Origin: Undaria pinnatifida
Taxonomy: Eukaryota > Sar > Phaeophyceae > Laminariales > Alariaceae
NCBI GenBank assembly: GCA_012845835.1
Contig: JABAKD010000030.1
Span: forward strand, 9,833,805-9,897,804
Length of the DNA stretch: 64,000 bases
Direction: 5' to 3'
The notes under the pieces are model-generated. The model worked only from the letters and a program-made list of their open reading frames with translations, was not told where the DNA came from and did not search any database. The position numbers and the translations under genes were made by a program. Shown one piece after another: positions 1 through 11,599 of the stretch. Numbering within the stretch: position 1 is the stretch's first letter; every line of letters starts with the position of its first letter.

Positions 1-657
1 AGCGCATGCAGCACACAAATCACTGCCAAAGAGGAACTCGTTTCTTGTCGAATCAACAACCATCAAAACAACAAAATAACAGCTGGTCTGACCCCAACCC
101 TTTGGCTTGTCGTTTATGGCGAGATTCAATCGTTCCCGCCTCACCATTAATTACGTCGCCCGTCATGAACATTATGTGGTAGTATCATCCACCGTTTACA
201 CTTGAAGCCTTCGTCTACCATCACACCTGCCTGCCTGCCTGCCTAACGCATATCTTGTGTGTATGGAGCAATCACTCGACGCAATTCGTGCAGCGACGTT
301 CAACCAAAAAACCCACCCGAAAATTTGATCACGCAGCAGTCTTCACCCGGACACACCTGGCCTGCTCGACATCGCAGCGTCCACATTGACTTCGAGCAGT
401 TTCGCCACAAAAGTCGCATACGATATACATAAGATACCCGCCCGAACAAGTTCAATACAACACGGTAAACGAAGAATAATAACAGTTAGTTACCTCGCCA
501 CGCCAAAAAAACACGGCGGATCGGCACTCCTCGGCTCGAGAGGAATCACGGCAACGCGGAGACCGAACGGTAACAGACGAAGAACTAGTGCCGTAAAGCA
601 AAACAAGACATCACTCAGGTCCACAGTTTCGGGGCAGACCATTGACGCAAAACACAC
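1..657. other. 3' flank of the FYVE gene, no gene seen
   Basis: No convincing coding segment. There is a short CCTG microsatellite near 226-245. The open frames here are short and lack splice-site or domain support. Confidence 0.5.
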
Positions 658-3600
658 CTACCCCGACCCAAAGCCGTGCGCCCACGGCCTCTCACTCGGG
701 AAACCTAGCTCCACCGGTTTTTCACGCGAAGCCCCGCCCCTCTCGACAACCCCGTTGGTGGGGCCACTGCCGCCACCCCCTCCCCTCCGCAGGTGCGCCT
801 CGTAGTCGTCCCCAGGCTCGGTGGAGCTGGCTGTGGACAACGATGACCCGAAATCCCTTTCAAGCTTCAGCTTCGGCGGGCTTTCTAACGCCCTCTCCCG
901 ATGAGCCACCGAATGGCCGGCGGGGGGTGACGACCAACCTCCCCGCCAATCTCTTCCCACAGAATCTCCAGCGGCGACCCCACTTTGGACTTCCCGAGAA
1001 AGGGCGGCGGACGAAGTGGGCGATCGCGGTGGTTGCCCCCGCGCTCTCCGTCGCGGCAGCACCTCCGCCCCACCCTGTGTAGATCTGACGGGTGATCGCG
1101 GAGGAAAACCGGAAGCCGCCCGCGCTTCACCCGTCGGTCCAAGCGAGGAAAGGGAAGGGTTTCCGCCTCCCCCACCGTCGCGGCCTCGCGCGGGGTGAGA
1201 TGCTCCCTCAAGTTGATCTCTTCCGGCGCCTCGTGCTTTCGCCCTCGCTACCTCGGCCGTCGCTGTCGGAGTCACCGACTTCGAAGATTCCCCAGAGCGC
1301 CCTGCCCGTGCTGCCTCTCGCGACCGCACGGGCGTGGTGGGAGCAGCGACGACCTCGATCAGAGAAACGAGCGCGGACAGAAATCCACCATCCTTTTTCC
1401 GTTGTCGCTCGTCGTCATCTTCTCGATGTTTTCGGAGGGGACTCGGCGGCTGCGGCGGGACGTACGCGGCCCCAGCCGAGCACGCGTCCGCATCCGACGC
1501 CACCACAGTGGGGGAAAGTCCGTCGGCGAGCCCGCGAGCGGTGGTCGGCGAGAGGCTTACCATGGTCGTTACGTCCTCCAGCAAGGGCGACGGGAGCGGC
1601 GCGGCCCCTTCCAGCACGCACGACCAGCACAGCTTGAGGGATCGGTCTCCCGGGGGCACCTCCGTGGGAGGGGCGTGGGCGCTGCAGTACACCTGGCCGC
1701 AGCCTCTGCAGTGATGCTGATAAAAAAAGTTGCAATACAACGGGTTTTCACGAATCGGCCGCGAGAGCGCAAGAGTAAGAAACGGGGGAGGCAAGGTCAG
1801 CCAAGAGGCATCCGAGAGTAGTACAGGATGCCGCCACCCTCGCCAAAAGGACCCCCATACGCTGCGACATGCACCTCCGGCACATTCAAAAAACAAAGCG
1901 CAGCTGTGTACTGATGGTCTGCAAAGTTGGGCACGGAACGCTGGGCATTAATCTAGTCCCGCAACAGCTGAATCCCTGAGAAATGCACCAACATTCTTGA
2001 GGAAAAACTGCTTGGAATTAGTACAAATGTCTTGGCAATGGTGAAAGGGTTGAACGCCACCGCAGCAACAACACCCAAAAACACGTATCTGCTTCTCGCG
2101 GTCCCCTTACCCTGAATACGTTGAGGGAGAAGAGGATGAAGCACTCCGGGCAGCACCACGTCTGATCGCTGTCCTCCCACGGCACTCCCGATTCCGCCAT
2201 CACCCAGCTCATTCGCCGGTGTAGCTCCGTCGAAAACGCCGCTCGCATAATGACGGGGTTGAAGTACTCGCCATGCATCCCTGAAGCAGATGGTTGAAGA
2301 GCGGACGGGCCACGGTTAGCGTCATTCATCGGGGGGGGGGGGGGGGAGGGGGGGCAGCTGGGTGGTACACCCTTACTGAGAAACTTCATTTTAGCTTCAG
2401 CCCGAATCTGCGAAAAAAAACTACGTGTCTGGAAGGAGCTAAACCTTCGAATAGTATACACCATGATGCACTCGGACGCGCCCGCAGCTACTGATGAACG
2501 TACACACGAGATCCAGAAGCTTCAAAGGGCCTACTTCCACGACAGACGCACGATCAAGGCCAACGCCCTGTCCGCATCGCACGACCCCGTCGATTTGTCG
2601 ATCCTGACAACAGTGCCTACGTTCCCGAAATTCAGCACCCACTTCATCGGCGTGCGACCCTGTGTCTTGTATCAGTGCATCAGGGTACCCCTAGAAGGTC
2701 GGCGACAAGAAAAAAAAAACACTACTAATCCGAGTCACACATTGTGCGGACCCAAGCTTCCGTTCTCTAAAATGCTAACCCTTCTACTGCTGCAGAAAAA
2801 ATCCCCCAAAAAATGCAACTTAAATAGTGTGTCCCAAAAGAAATATCAAAATCTCCGCGTACACTGATATGTAGGTATTTGGCGCTTTATTCTATATCGC
2901 GATATCTGTGTTGGCACTTTGTGCTGTCTGAAACTGAATATGGCGTATTTTCCACACTAGAGTCATCAAGGGCCCAAGACACGAGACGAGACGAAGCAAG
3001 GTTATTTGCCCCGTCCCGTTCGAGACCCAGAGCAGCGTAGGGCACCAGCTGCCAGGGGTGTGAGACGAGGCATGCACGGCATGGGCGAGATAACGTTGCC
3101 TGCAACAACTGCCCGCCACAGTATAAACGCGCGTAAGCCGCGATGGGTCGTGCTTTGAGTTTTGCTTTACATGGTTACTGTTGGGGTAGCTAGGCGGTAG
3201 ACACAATCTAGAAGCGATCGATGCCGATGAACGAACGCAGGCAAGGGGATTGACACAGCAGAGGAATAACTGACTGCTGTGCTCCAGCTAGCTACTGCTG
3301 TGGTGTGCCCTCATCAACTGAAACCAAGCAACAGACACACATCTTGCCCGGGCTCGAAAGCAGGAGCGCCGGTCTGTCAAAGGTTTAATCCAGCCGTCGC
3401 GGTCGTGCGTGATTCATGGTGCCGCGCTGGAGGCTTCATACGTGCAGCGGTTGGTTGTGTGTGCTGTTGGGCAGTTATGTGCTGTGTGTGCTGGCCATGT
3501 GGCTGCAGGTGGGTCTCTGCCACGGGCAGGAACAACAAGTAATCCGCATCTTTCCTCCGAAAAAAAAATCACAAAATATCGCGAAGGTGGGAATTCCCAC

Positions 3601-6600
3601 CTACGCGATATTTCGGTGTGTGCGGACCACGTATGGCGAAAATATCCCAACAGCCCGGGGTCGTCTAAAACTCCAGACGCACATAATTCGGCTCTAAACG
3701 ACCAATATCGCGATATTTCCGAGTTTTAGATATATCTAGAAACATCCAATGCAGTTTTAAAGGGTTGTAGAACTCATCGTCTGTACATAGTCGTCGAGAG
3801 TGTTGTTCTCGCATCAACTCGCACATCCAAGTCCGTGGGCACAGGACAGGCTCCACTCGCTCTGAAGCGGAAGAATGTTGACGGAGGCCGATTCGAAAAC
3901 TGGTCGTTGCTAGAGCCATTAGAGCCATTCACGAAAGAACCCACAGCACACTAACTTGGAATCTCAATCAATTCAGTTCAAGGTGTTTCCTCTCGGTTCT
4001 TACCATACTTGACTGCGACACTAAACCTGGTAAAGCGTACTGGGTCATCGACTCGGTTCCAGTTTTTCCCTCTAGGCTCCATGGCATACTTTGACACCGA
4101 CGAGGCTTTATCCTGGCAATGCGTACTGGGACATCCAATCGGCTCGAGACGTTTCCTCTCAACTGTATGGCCTGTCGAGGTACTTGTTTTATATCGATGA
4201 GGCTTTCCTGGACGCGGTCATATATCATCTCGTACCTAAGCTTTTGATGGGACCGCCCCAATCGCCCCCAGGGCGAGCCTTGCGAAGCGACAGCCCCATC
4301 TCCTCCTCCATGTGGTGCTGAAGCCACGTCTGCAAAGCGGGCAGATGTGGATCGGGCAGGAACCGGTTTATGATCGAGAACGCGCGGGGGGAGGGTGATC
4401 ATCGCCTACGCGGTATAAATACGAAAATGGCGACATCGACCATAGCGACGGTCGGCAACGGAGCTATCTGGTACCCACAGGCCGGCTCGCATTGAACGTT
4501 CAAAAGCATTTCAGCGTTCAAAGTTCACGCCGTTTTTGAGAGGTTGACTCTGAAATGTTGAACACGTGTTCCATGGGCCCCTACGAAACCGTTACCGAAC
4601 GGGGTGTGTTCTTTATATCTTGTAATTCGTATTCTTTAGGGGGTGTTTGGGCCTGTTTCCTTAGACTTCGATTTTCTGGCGAACAAAAAAAAACAACCCG
4701 TTCGTTACGTTCGGTAGGGACGTTTACAAGAAGTGAGCTGTTTCAGGGTCCAAAACCGTTGCTTACGGCAAGGCGATAGTTCAAAAAAAAGTTGCGAAGT
4801 GTTTTCGTTAGACTTTGTTGAAGAGATTGCCGTACCGTCGCTGTGGGCCAAAAAAAGATTAAAAATATGGTTCTGTTTCCCTTTTGTCAAGCGACCCAAT
4901 TGGTCAATTTTCGTCAAGCCTCGGCCAACGTTGTCCACCAACCACGATTGACCTTCGATCTCGAGAAGGACAACCCACGACCACCCCTCTTCGTCCCGGA
5001 CAAGGTCACACGAGTGTAGGTCGCCGAATAATTCATGTTGACCCATGCTCTAGGGCGTGATAGGTTGCCCGCGTTGTCCAGTGGTCTTCCGTCAAATCCC
5101 CTCAAAGTTCTGCGTTTTGCCCATTGAAAGGCAATCGAGAGTTTTCGTCTCTGTTTTCCACACACCAGCCGCCTAAAGTATGTTCAACACAAGCCTGGTC
5201 GGCGCCTGCAACACATCACCAGACGTGCTGTGAGCACTGCTATACACCAACGGTGGGTCGGGGCCCCTAACGAGCTCGTCATGTTCAGATTTCACGACGC
5301 TGTCGTCGATTTCGTCGAACAAAGTGTATGGAGCACACGAAATCGCGGCGCCTCTACTCCACGATCTGCTTGAGAATTTCTCACGCACATGTTGGCCAAG
5401 ATCGCTTCCAGAAATCCATTTTCTCCGGAAAAAAGTTTTGAAACTAAAAACTAAAAAATCGGGCCCCAACAGAAACAACCGTCAAGGCAAAGCTTCGCTG
5501 GAATCTTCGGAAATTAAACTTCCAACCTAGACATTGGCTTGCCATTAGCAACGTTCTAACTCCCAAAAACAGCGTGAACTTTTGAATCTTTGTATAAAGT
5601 GTAAAAAAAAGCCGTTGCGTCATAAACACAAAGTTTCGGTGTACAATAGACTTTGGGTATGTTATATTGATCCTACTGTCAATTTTTCATTTATTTTTCC
5701 CGAAAAATATACAGACGTGCGTTGGAGTACTCTAAGCTGGCTTGTTGAGCACAAAAAACGGATCATTACGTTCCTTTTCCATTGAAAACGCCTCACTGCT
5801 ACTGGTCTTTCTCAAGGCCTACGGTTGTTGGAGACACACTTTCGCCGCTAGCTCCAGCTCTAGGACCAATGCTGAAAACCTGGCCATGTCACTCTCTTCC
5901 GCTGGCCATGGGGGTCAGCATGATACCAAATATGTGGCATTCCAATTGATACATCAAGCGGCATGTGCGAGGGAGAAAATATGGGACGTTTTCGGAGCGT
6001 GAACCAGCATGAAAAATACCTACGCGGAGATGTTAGTGCCGTTTGTGTACTACAAAACGATCCTTATATGTACGGGCAGAATGGAACATAGCTACGAGTG
6101 CTACTCGTGTCGATGGAGTATTCCATACACGGGGAGTAAAGACGATGCAACAACCATGGAGGCGGAGGACACACGGGAGGGTCAAGGAGCGCCTATATGG
6201 GCGATCGGTACACAGCCAGCCTGCATTCTTCTCGAACGTATCGATGGGGGAGACATCGGGTCCCCGCCTACCCCACCAACGCACTGGATTTCGTGCGTAC
6301 CGGTCCACACTCGATCCTCCACCACCATCAAGTTCACCTTGCGTTCGTCGCGTTGCGAATATATATATACAGAACTACCACACCATTCGAGAGACCAAAA
6401 CCCTGTTCCGAGCTACCAGATACAGCGGAGGACCCAAAAACGGACGCGATACTAGAAAATAAAAAAACATCACCTCATCCTCCCGCACGGACAACAAAAT
6501 ATATATTCCCCAACCCGTATATACGTATACATACCTGGGCCGGGAAACAGGCACGCACGAAGGCAGCGGAGTTGTCGAATAACTTGTCTCGGTCGCTAGG

Positions 6601-7668
6601 GCTCGAGGTCAGCGGTCTTCGCTCCCACGTGCCCAGCAAGACCGACGCCATCGTCGTCCAAGGGCTCGGTGGAGCCCCGAAATCGATGTCCTCCTCCGTT
6701 GTCTTCGACATCCCCGACTCCGCCCGCCGTAGCCCTCCCGGCTTCCATTCCTTATCACCCTCCGAGCGTGAGGTGCCGCCTCTGGCGTTCGCGTTTTTCT
6801 ATTTTCGATTTTGTCAATTTGGGGGCAGAATCGGGGAAGCGAGAGGGACCACCATCAAAGAAAAGTACAAGACATGCCAGGAAACCTGTGAAAAGCTCTG
6901 TCCTCTTTTTTTTAAATGCATACAAGCCTTTCCCCTTACTTTTGAGAGCATTGGTAACCACGAGGGACAACAACAGTAGACGGGAGAAGGCGAAGAGCTG
7001 CACCAAGCGCGACGTACTCGTGTAGTCTTTCATTTTTTTCAGGAAATACAAGAAGCGACCGCGATAACGGCAGAACCTGCGCGACGCGACTGCACAGCAC
7101 AGCCTTCTTCCCGCGGCCAGCGTCACGAATCGTGGCGACACTACGGCGGCGCTCTCGAATCTCCCGCCAACTTCACGCTTTATATAGAAGTGGTACGTAC
7201 AAAGGTTCATCCACCCGTTCTTCCCAACGATTCATGTTCACGCGGATTACTCTTTCATCTCAGCTCAAGCTCGAGCCGGGGCCCTCTGCCCTTCACGACT
7301 GCCAGCCATCCAATCAAGCCCGCCAAATACACCCGCCCCTCCCCCTGCCCCCCCCCCCCCCGCTCCCCCGATGTTTCACAACCTTGCGCCCCCCTCACCT
7401 CGCTGAACAACGACTCCCAGTTATCTCCGATGGCGCTCCCCAGCTCCCATCTGGTGCTCCCTAGAGGGCTCCCACCCTCGCTACTCGCGATGCCACCATT
7501 CGATCCGCCCGACGAAGCCGACGTGGCGCCCGCCCCAGCGTTATCGCTCTCCGCAACGCCTCGGGGGAGGTTGAGCCTCCCCACGCAGTAGTGCTTCTTC
7601 AAGCACGTGCTGCAGAACGTGAGGTTGCACGTGCCGCACGGCTTTGGTTTCGGCAGCTTGACGTTACA
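658..7668 (-). CDS. FYVE zinc-finger protein with an extra Cys/His cluster, five exons, 5' end missing
   Basis: Five minus-strand exons join with GT-AG borders and matching phases: 7668-7399, about 6759 (or 6798)-6535, 4329-4236, 2280-2111 and 1716-658 (stop 658-660). The fourth exon gives W-x3-D and WCCPEC; the fifth opens exactly at HHCRGCGQVYC and closes the finger with CWSC. This is the FYVE pattern, which in known proteins binds PI3P on endosomal membranes. The first exon has C-x9-C-x2-C-x4-C-x2-C-x3-H-x-C, like an AN1 finger whose first ligand sits in an exon I could not find; there is no ATG in that exon. About 300 C-terminal residues are low-complexity Ser, Gly, Pro and Arg. Odd points: ligand six is His (CSAH, normally Cys), and only one Arg precedes HHCR. 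The FYVE call is firm. The upstream exons rest on phase and open frame, and the acceptor near 6.76 kb is uncertain. Confidence 0.72.
1717..2110 (-). other. Intron splitting the FYVE finger
   Basis: Donor AGG|GTAAGG and acceptor TTTTTTTATCAG|CAT on the minus strand, phase 0. It interrupts the domain just before the first His of HHCR. Removing it restores a continuous finger, which is the strongest proof that the two flanking exons belong together. Confidence 0.85.
2281..4235. other. FYVE-gene intron with a plus-strand open segment and a palindrome
   Basis: An intron in the minus-strand model. It holds a 12-G run at 2331-2346, a protein-like plus-strand segment at 2463-2690 (see findings), three copies of the palindrome ATATCGCGATAT or its halves near 2893, 3575-3611 and 3705, and a 40-bp near-perfect palindrome at 3574-3613. 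Confidence 0.45.
4700..5478 (-). pseudogene. Decayed ORF cluster inside a FYVE-gene intron, family unknown
   Basis: Minus-strand open pieces at 5478-5173 and 5046-4705 read like real protein (mixed composition, for example LFGDLHSCDLVRDEEGWSWV) but are separated by stops and frame changes near 5050-5170. I do not recognise the family. The AT-rich codon use differs from the GC-rich gene exons on either side, which suggests an old mobile-element or foreign coding remnant in the 4330-6534 intron. It could also be chance. Confidence 0.3.
5700..6534. other. Rest of FYVE-gene intron, nothing recognised
   Basis: Open on both strands in places, but with no domain, splice or repeat signature. The donor CAG|GTATGT that begins this intron is at 6534-6529. 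Confidence 0.4.
7043..7192 (+). other. Exon-like segment on the plus strand
   Basis: A strong acceptor (CATTTTTTTCAG) is followed by exactly 50 open codons and a good donor (GTG|GTACGT). It lies in an intron of the minus-strand FYVE gene. No homologous domain is visible and no partner exons were found, so it may be chance or a nested gene. Confidence 0.25.
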
Positions 7669-7954
7669 CTGGGATGGGCACGCGCACGCCGCGGAGGGTG
7701 GGCGAGCCAACGGGCACCGATAAGGTAAATATTATCCGTTCACAATTTGCACCCATGTGTTTCAAGACAAACTGCTTGGAAATAGTGTGCACGTACATTT
7801 TTCGAGTAGTAAAAGGGTTTACATTTCGTTAAAATCATTTTTGAGAACCCCACCGGCATTGCGAGGCCCATCTACTTGGGAACAGATATAGGATTTTTTT
7901 CCAGTATGATACTTGAGTGAAATTAGGGCGGAAAGACGAAGGGCAAACGAAAGA

Positions 7955-8116
7955 ATGCGCCCTACGAGCTTCATGATGGCCGTCGCTCCGTTTGCTCGCG
8001 CCGTCGCTCGGTCGATCAACACAGCGAAGGTCACCTGTGCTGCCGGATTACTATCAATAGTAGGACTTCTGTATACCGGGTACGCAGTAGCAGTATTAAT
8101 ACTGGGTAAACGCTAA
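7955..8116 (+). CDS. Possible small one-helix membrane protein
   Basis: A 53-residue frame that starts MRPTSFMMAV. Residues 1-24 are Arg/Ala-rich without acidic residues, like a mitochondrial presequence. About residues 30-49 (GLLSIVGLLYTGYAVAVLI) form one hydrophobic helix, and the protein ends in GKR. I chose the ATG at 7955 because no ATG lies upstream in frame. It sits just upstream of the FYVE gene's first found exon, in divergent orientation. I do not recognise the family. Small respiratory-chain or translocase subunits have this shape, but that is inference. The gene could have more exons or be a chance frame. Confidence 0.35.
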   Translation: MRPTSFMMAVAPFARAVARSINTAKVTCAAGLLSIVGLLYTGYAVAVLILGKR

Positions 8117-9383
8117 CTAATAGTTATAGCAGTACGATTCGCCCGCCGTCGCGAGCGGGAGAAGGGTAAGAAAACTACTACTTTATTGGCCAATAGCGGC
8201 CGGCCAAGACAGGCACCGCCCACCATCCGCCACACGGCACAGCCCGTTGCCGTCGCCAAGACAACATCCGCCGCGGCGGTCACCGACAGCGCCCAGTCCC
8301 AACGCCAAGCACCGCTGCTGCTGTGCGTGCGCCCTGGTCTTTACTTATCCCACGGCAAGGGTTGCGCTTTTTGGGCCGGGCCAAACGTTTTTCAACACGT
8401 TTCTCAAAATATTTCTCAACATGTTTTTCAACGTGTTTCTCAACATGTTTCTCAACATGTTTCTCAAGCGTGGAACTTGCATTCGTTTTGGAACTATTTA
8501 TAGCACATCGAGATGTTGGTCGTGTTGCGCGAACGAACAACGAATGCCTTCCAAGTCATGTTTCGGGTGATGATGATGGACGATGTCGATATTGAGCTCC
8601 TCATGTTGGGAGCTCTGAAAAATCTCCTGCTGCACTCCTAACGTCGGAATAATGTCCTTAGCAATCTCACGCCCTCTAATGGACTACTTGGCATTTCAAT
8701 TGAAAAAAAATAACGCCCTCGCGTGCTCACACGACACAAGTCTTGGGGAGTAAGTCGCTCCCTGAGGCAGTCGGTCAGATGCAAGCAGTAACGAAAAATT
8801 ACTGCTCTGCGGTACCGCGCCTAGTGCACAGCGCTTAATCGTAACTACTAATAGTCATGTATAGAGAGCTGAACCCACACCCAACTTCATAATATCCACA
8901 CGTGCAATACACAACACGAGCGGCCGACGTCTCGCGCAGCCGCCAAAAACCTCAATCGGTCGGAATTTGCAGCTGGCGCAATTTTGGAAAACACTACAAG
9001 GCGCTTCGATCCCCGGGCGGCATTCGCCACCCGCTACGCTTGCTCAGGAATGAAAAATGCAAAAACTATGTGAAGCGGACAGAGGCTCACGATTGATGCA
9101 GGTACAAACTGACGACTTTGAAAATTCCAAGAGTCCCGCCGCCATGCTCCCACGAAAACAGCCCGGACGCCACATGCATGAGTATACCGTCTGCGCATGG
9201 TCGCTTGCTTTAAGCGCTCGTGATAATTTTGTCTGTTTCGAAGTTTGTTTACGAGTAGAGAGTTTTTTTCGTCTCTTTCTAGGATGCCGAATCGGCGCGG
9301 ACGGTACTCGTAGGTGTGCTGGATGTCGTGGGTGAGGAAAAAAAAAATCACACAAGCCAGTCACCCTTTCAAGTTCCATACTC
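8117..9383. other. Spacer without a supported gene
   Basis: Contains the 12-bp tandem array at 8388-8468. Otherwise I see no domain, splice-consistent exon or known repeat. Confidence 0.45.
8388..8468. repeat. 12-bp minisatellite
   Basis: About six to seven imperfect copies of TTTCTCAACATG. Because the unit is a multiple of three, it stays open in several frames and creates repetitive peptides that should not be read as a protein. Confidence 0.85.
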
Positions 9384-10520
9384 AAATTATTATAAAAATA
9401 AAAATACACTCCAGCTGTGAGATCGAAGATTTAGTCGAAACTCATCTTTGCAAGCCGTGTGTGTTACTCCGATCGCGCGCATTACGAGTTGTGTGTCCTC
9501 ATTAAGGATATAGGTCGGCGACTCCCCTTGGAACTACAGTGTAGCTATCAGGGTCAACAGGTTGTTGTTAGTCAGTCTGTGCGCGGAAACTATAAAACAC
9601 GTTTTGAGGGAGACAAAATCTGACAGCTGTGGGAGGAAATGCATCAGTTTATCAAGTGTATCCTGCAAGTCGTATAACCGGTGAGGGAGGGGCGGAGTTT
9701 TCAAGGGCGTGGGGGCATGGGTTTGAACAAGAGGGAGCGGGGGGGGGGGGGGATGGGCGGGGCAACTCAAAATGTGCGTGGAAACTATAAATACTTCAAG
9801 GGAAGAAATCTGACGGTTTTGGAAGGAATGCACCAGTTTATTATGTATATAGTGTAAGTCGTACAATCAGTGAGGAGAGGGCGTAGTGTTCGAGGGGGTG
9901 GGGGGGGGGGGGGCAGGGGCAAAAGGGTTTTTAACAGCTTTAGGTCGCACAGATGTAGGGGTTTGCTATACGCGTGGTGCTGGTCTGGGCGATGGTGCGG
10001 GTGGTGGGGAAGGACGGGGCATTGGGGGGGGGGATGAATTGGAGCAGCGGCATGGTGCCTCTAGAAAGATAATGAGGTGGTTTCGATGTTAGTGGGGCGT
10101 TTGAGCAAGAGGGAGCGGGGGAAAAAAAAGGGGGGGAGTTTGGGAGTTTGGGGGTTTGGGGGGGGGTTAAGAGGTTTAGGTCGCATGTATGTAGGGGCTT
10201 ACTGTACGCGTGGTGCTAGGTCTAGGCGATCGTGCGGGTGGTGGGGAAGGAGGGGGTGTTGGGGGCGGGGGGGAAAGGATTAAAGCTACGTCATGGATGG
10301 CTAGAAAGATAATGTGATATCAGCTGGCTGGTAGTGTTTACTACTCTGGCAGATTTTGATTTTAGGTGGGGAGTTTGAACAAGAGGGATCGGGGGGGGCG
10401 GGGGGCGGGCGGGACACTTCAATATGTGCGCGGAAACTATAAATCCTTGAAGGAGACAAATAATCAAAGTACATGTCATATCTAGACGGCGGTCCGTCAT
10501 AGGGCAAAGTGTCAGCGGTA
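9384..10520 (+). mobile_element. Family A element (long-TIR transposon), long composite copy
   Basis: The left end TACACTCCAGCTGTGAGATC starts near 9404. After it come the conserved blocks GATCGCGCGCATTACG, GGATATAGGTCGGCGACTCC, AGCTATCAGGGTCAACAGG and GGAAACTATAAA. The inner part (9700-10520) repeats modules with G-runs and the phrase GCTATACGCGTGGTGCT. No inverted right end was found next to it, so this copy looks truncated or compound. Confidence 0.7.
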
Positions 10521-10559
10521 CTTGGACAAAAACAAATTAGTTGGTGACTTTATTACTAC

Positions 10560-10900
10560 TACACATTCGAAGAAAACGAGGAAAACAGGACACAAAAAAT
10601 AATCGTACGCTGTTGTGCAAAAGAGAATAAAACAAACAACAAAAAATCAATCCCACATGAACAGAGGAAAGCAAATGAAATATCTGGTACCTGCTATCAG
10701 CGTACCGAGTACGAATAACACAGCACGAATAGCACAGCAAAAGCCAAGCCAAAAGAAGAAAACAGGAACTACAGCAGTACAAAACACAACAAAACAGAAA
10801 ACCGGAAGGAGGTTCCTGCTTGAAATGAGACAAAAAAAGAAGCAAAAACGAAGCACAAATACGCTCAAAATAAAAGATGCGTGAAATTTTTTAAAATAAA
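10560..10900 (+). repeat. Dispersed repeat family C, copy 1
   Basis: Shares the order AGGAAAGCAAATG, GTACCGAGTACGAATA, CACAGCA and a purine-rich tail with the copies near 18,765, 28,480, 48,600 (minus) and 55,800 (minus). No coding content; class unknown. Confidence 0.55.
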
Positions 10901-11117
10901 GCAACTTTCCCTGACTCTGCGAGGCTCGAACTCATGTCCTCAAACTTGAAAGTCTGCCATCTTCATGATTTGACCAAAATACCAAAGATTCATACACGGA
11001 TCGATCCGGGAAAAACGATCTTCCCGTCGGCAATTGAGAGAGGAGGATGGCCGAGAGGTGGGAGAATATGCCGTGGGCGACCTCGGGAGTTACCGACATC
11101 ACGGTACGTGGTTCAAT

Positions 11118-11278
11118 AAACCACAGTTGTGAGATGAAGGGCTTTGTTGAAACCCATCGTTGCAAGCTGCGTGCGATACTTCGATCGCGCGTGTCACAGG
11201 TGTATGTCTTCATAAAGGATATAGGTCGGCGACTCTCGTTAGTGCTAGCTATTCTACTCCCTTGGTCAACAGGGTGAT
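11118..11278 (+). mobile_element. Family A left-end fragment
   Basis: Diverged left arm: GTTGTGAGATGAAGG, TTGCAAGCTGCGTGCGATAC, GGATATAGGTCGGCGACTC and GGTCAACAGGGTGAT, in the family order. Confidence 0.65.
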
Positions 11279-11599
11279 TTTACAGAAACCTACGACTATG
11301 AATACGTACTTGTAACGACGTTACTCAGTCGGTCGGACTCATAGCTGACGAATTCGATTCAACTTTTACAAGATCAAAAAGCTGTGTCCATGCCCTACGC
11401 CCACCCACCTGAAGGCAAACCAGTCCCCGGAGAACGAATAGCGCCGCAGGCCCGACGGCAACGCCAGCTATACACCGATGCATCACCGCGAGAAATCAAC
11501 ACACGACGCCAAACACGAGGGGGGGAGGGGGGGGGGCATTCTTACGGAAGAAAGCTTGGCCCAACAAAAAATATATACAAGCTTGATTTCCGTACCACA

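Noticed and set aside
386..1821. Several long plus-strand frames opposite the FYVE exon
   Set aside because: They are antisense shadows of a GC-rich exon; the minus strand carries the zinc-finger motif.
7178..7186. TATATAAAG on the minus strand as a TATA box
   Set aside because: It lies inside an intron of the phase-consistent FYVE-gene model, with no start codon and leader that fit.
8186..8570. Plus and minus frames with FQHVSQ- or EKHVEK-type repeats
   Set aside because: They are products of the 12-bp minisatellite at 8388-8468.
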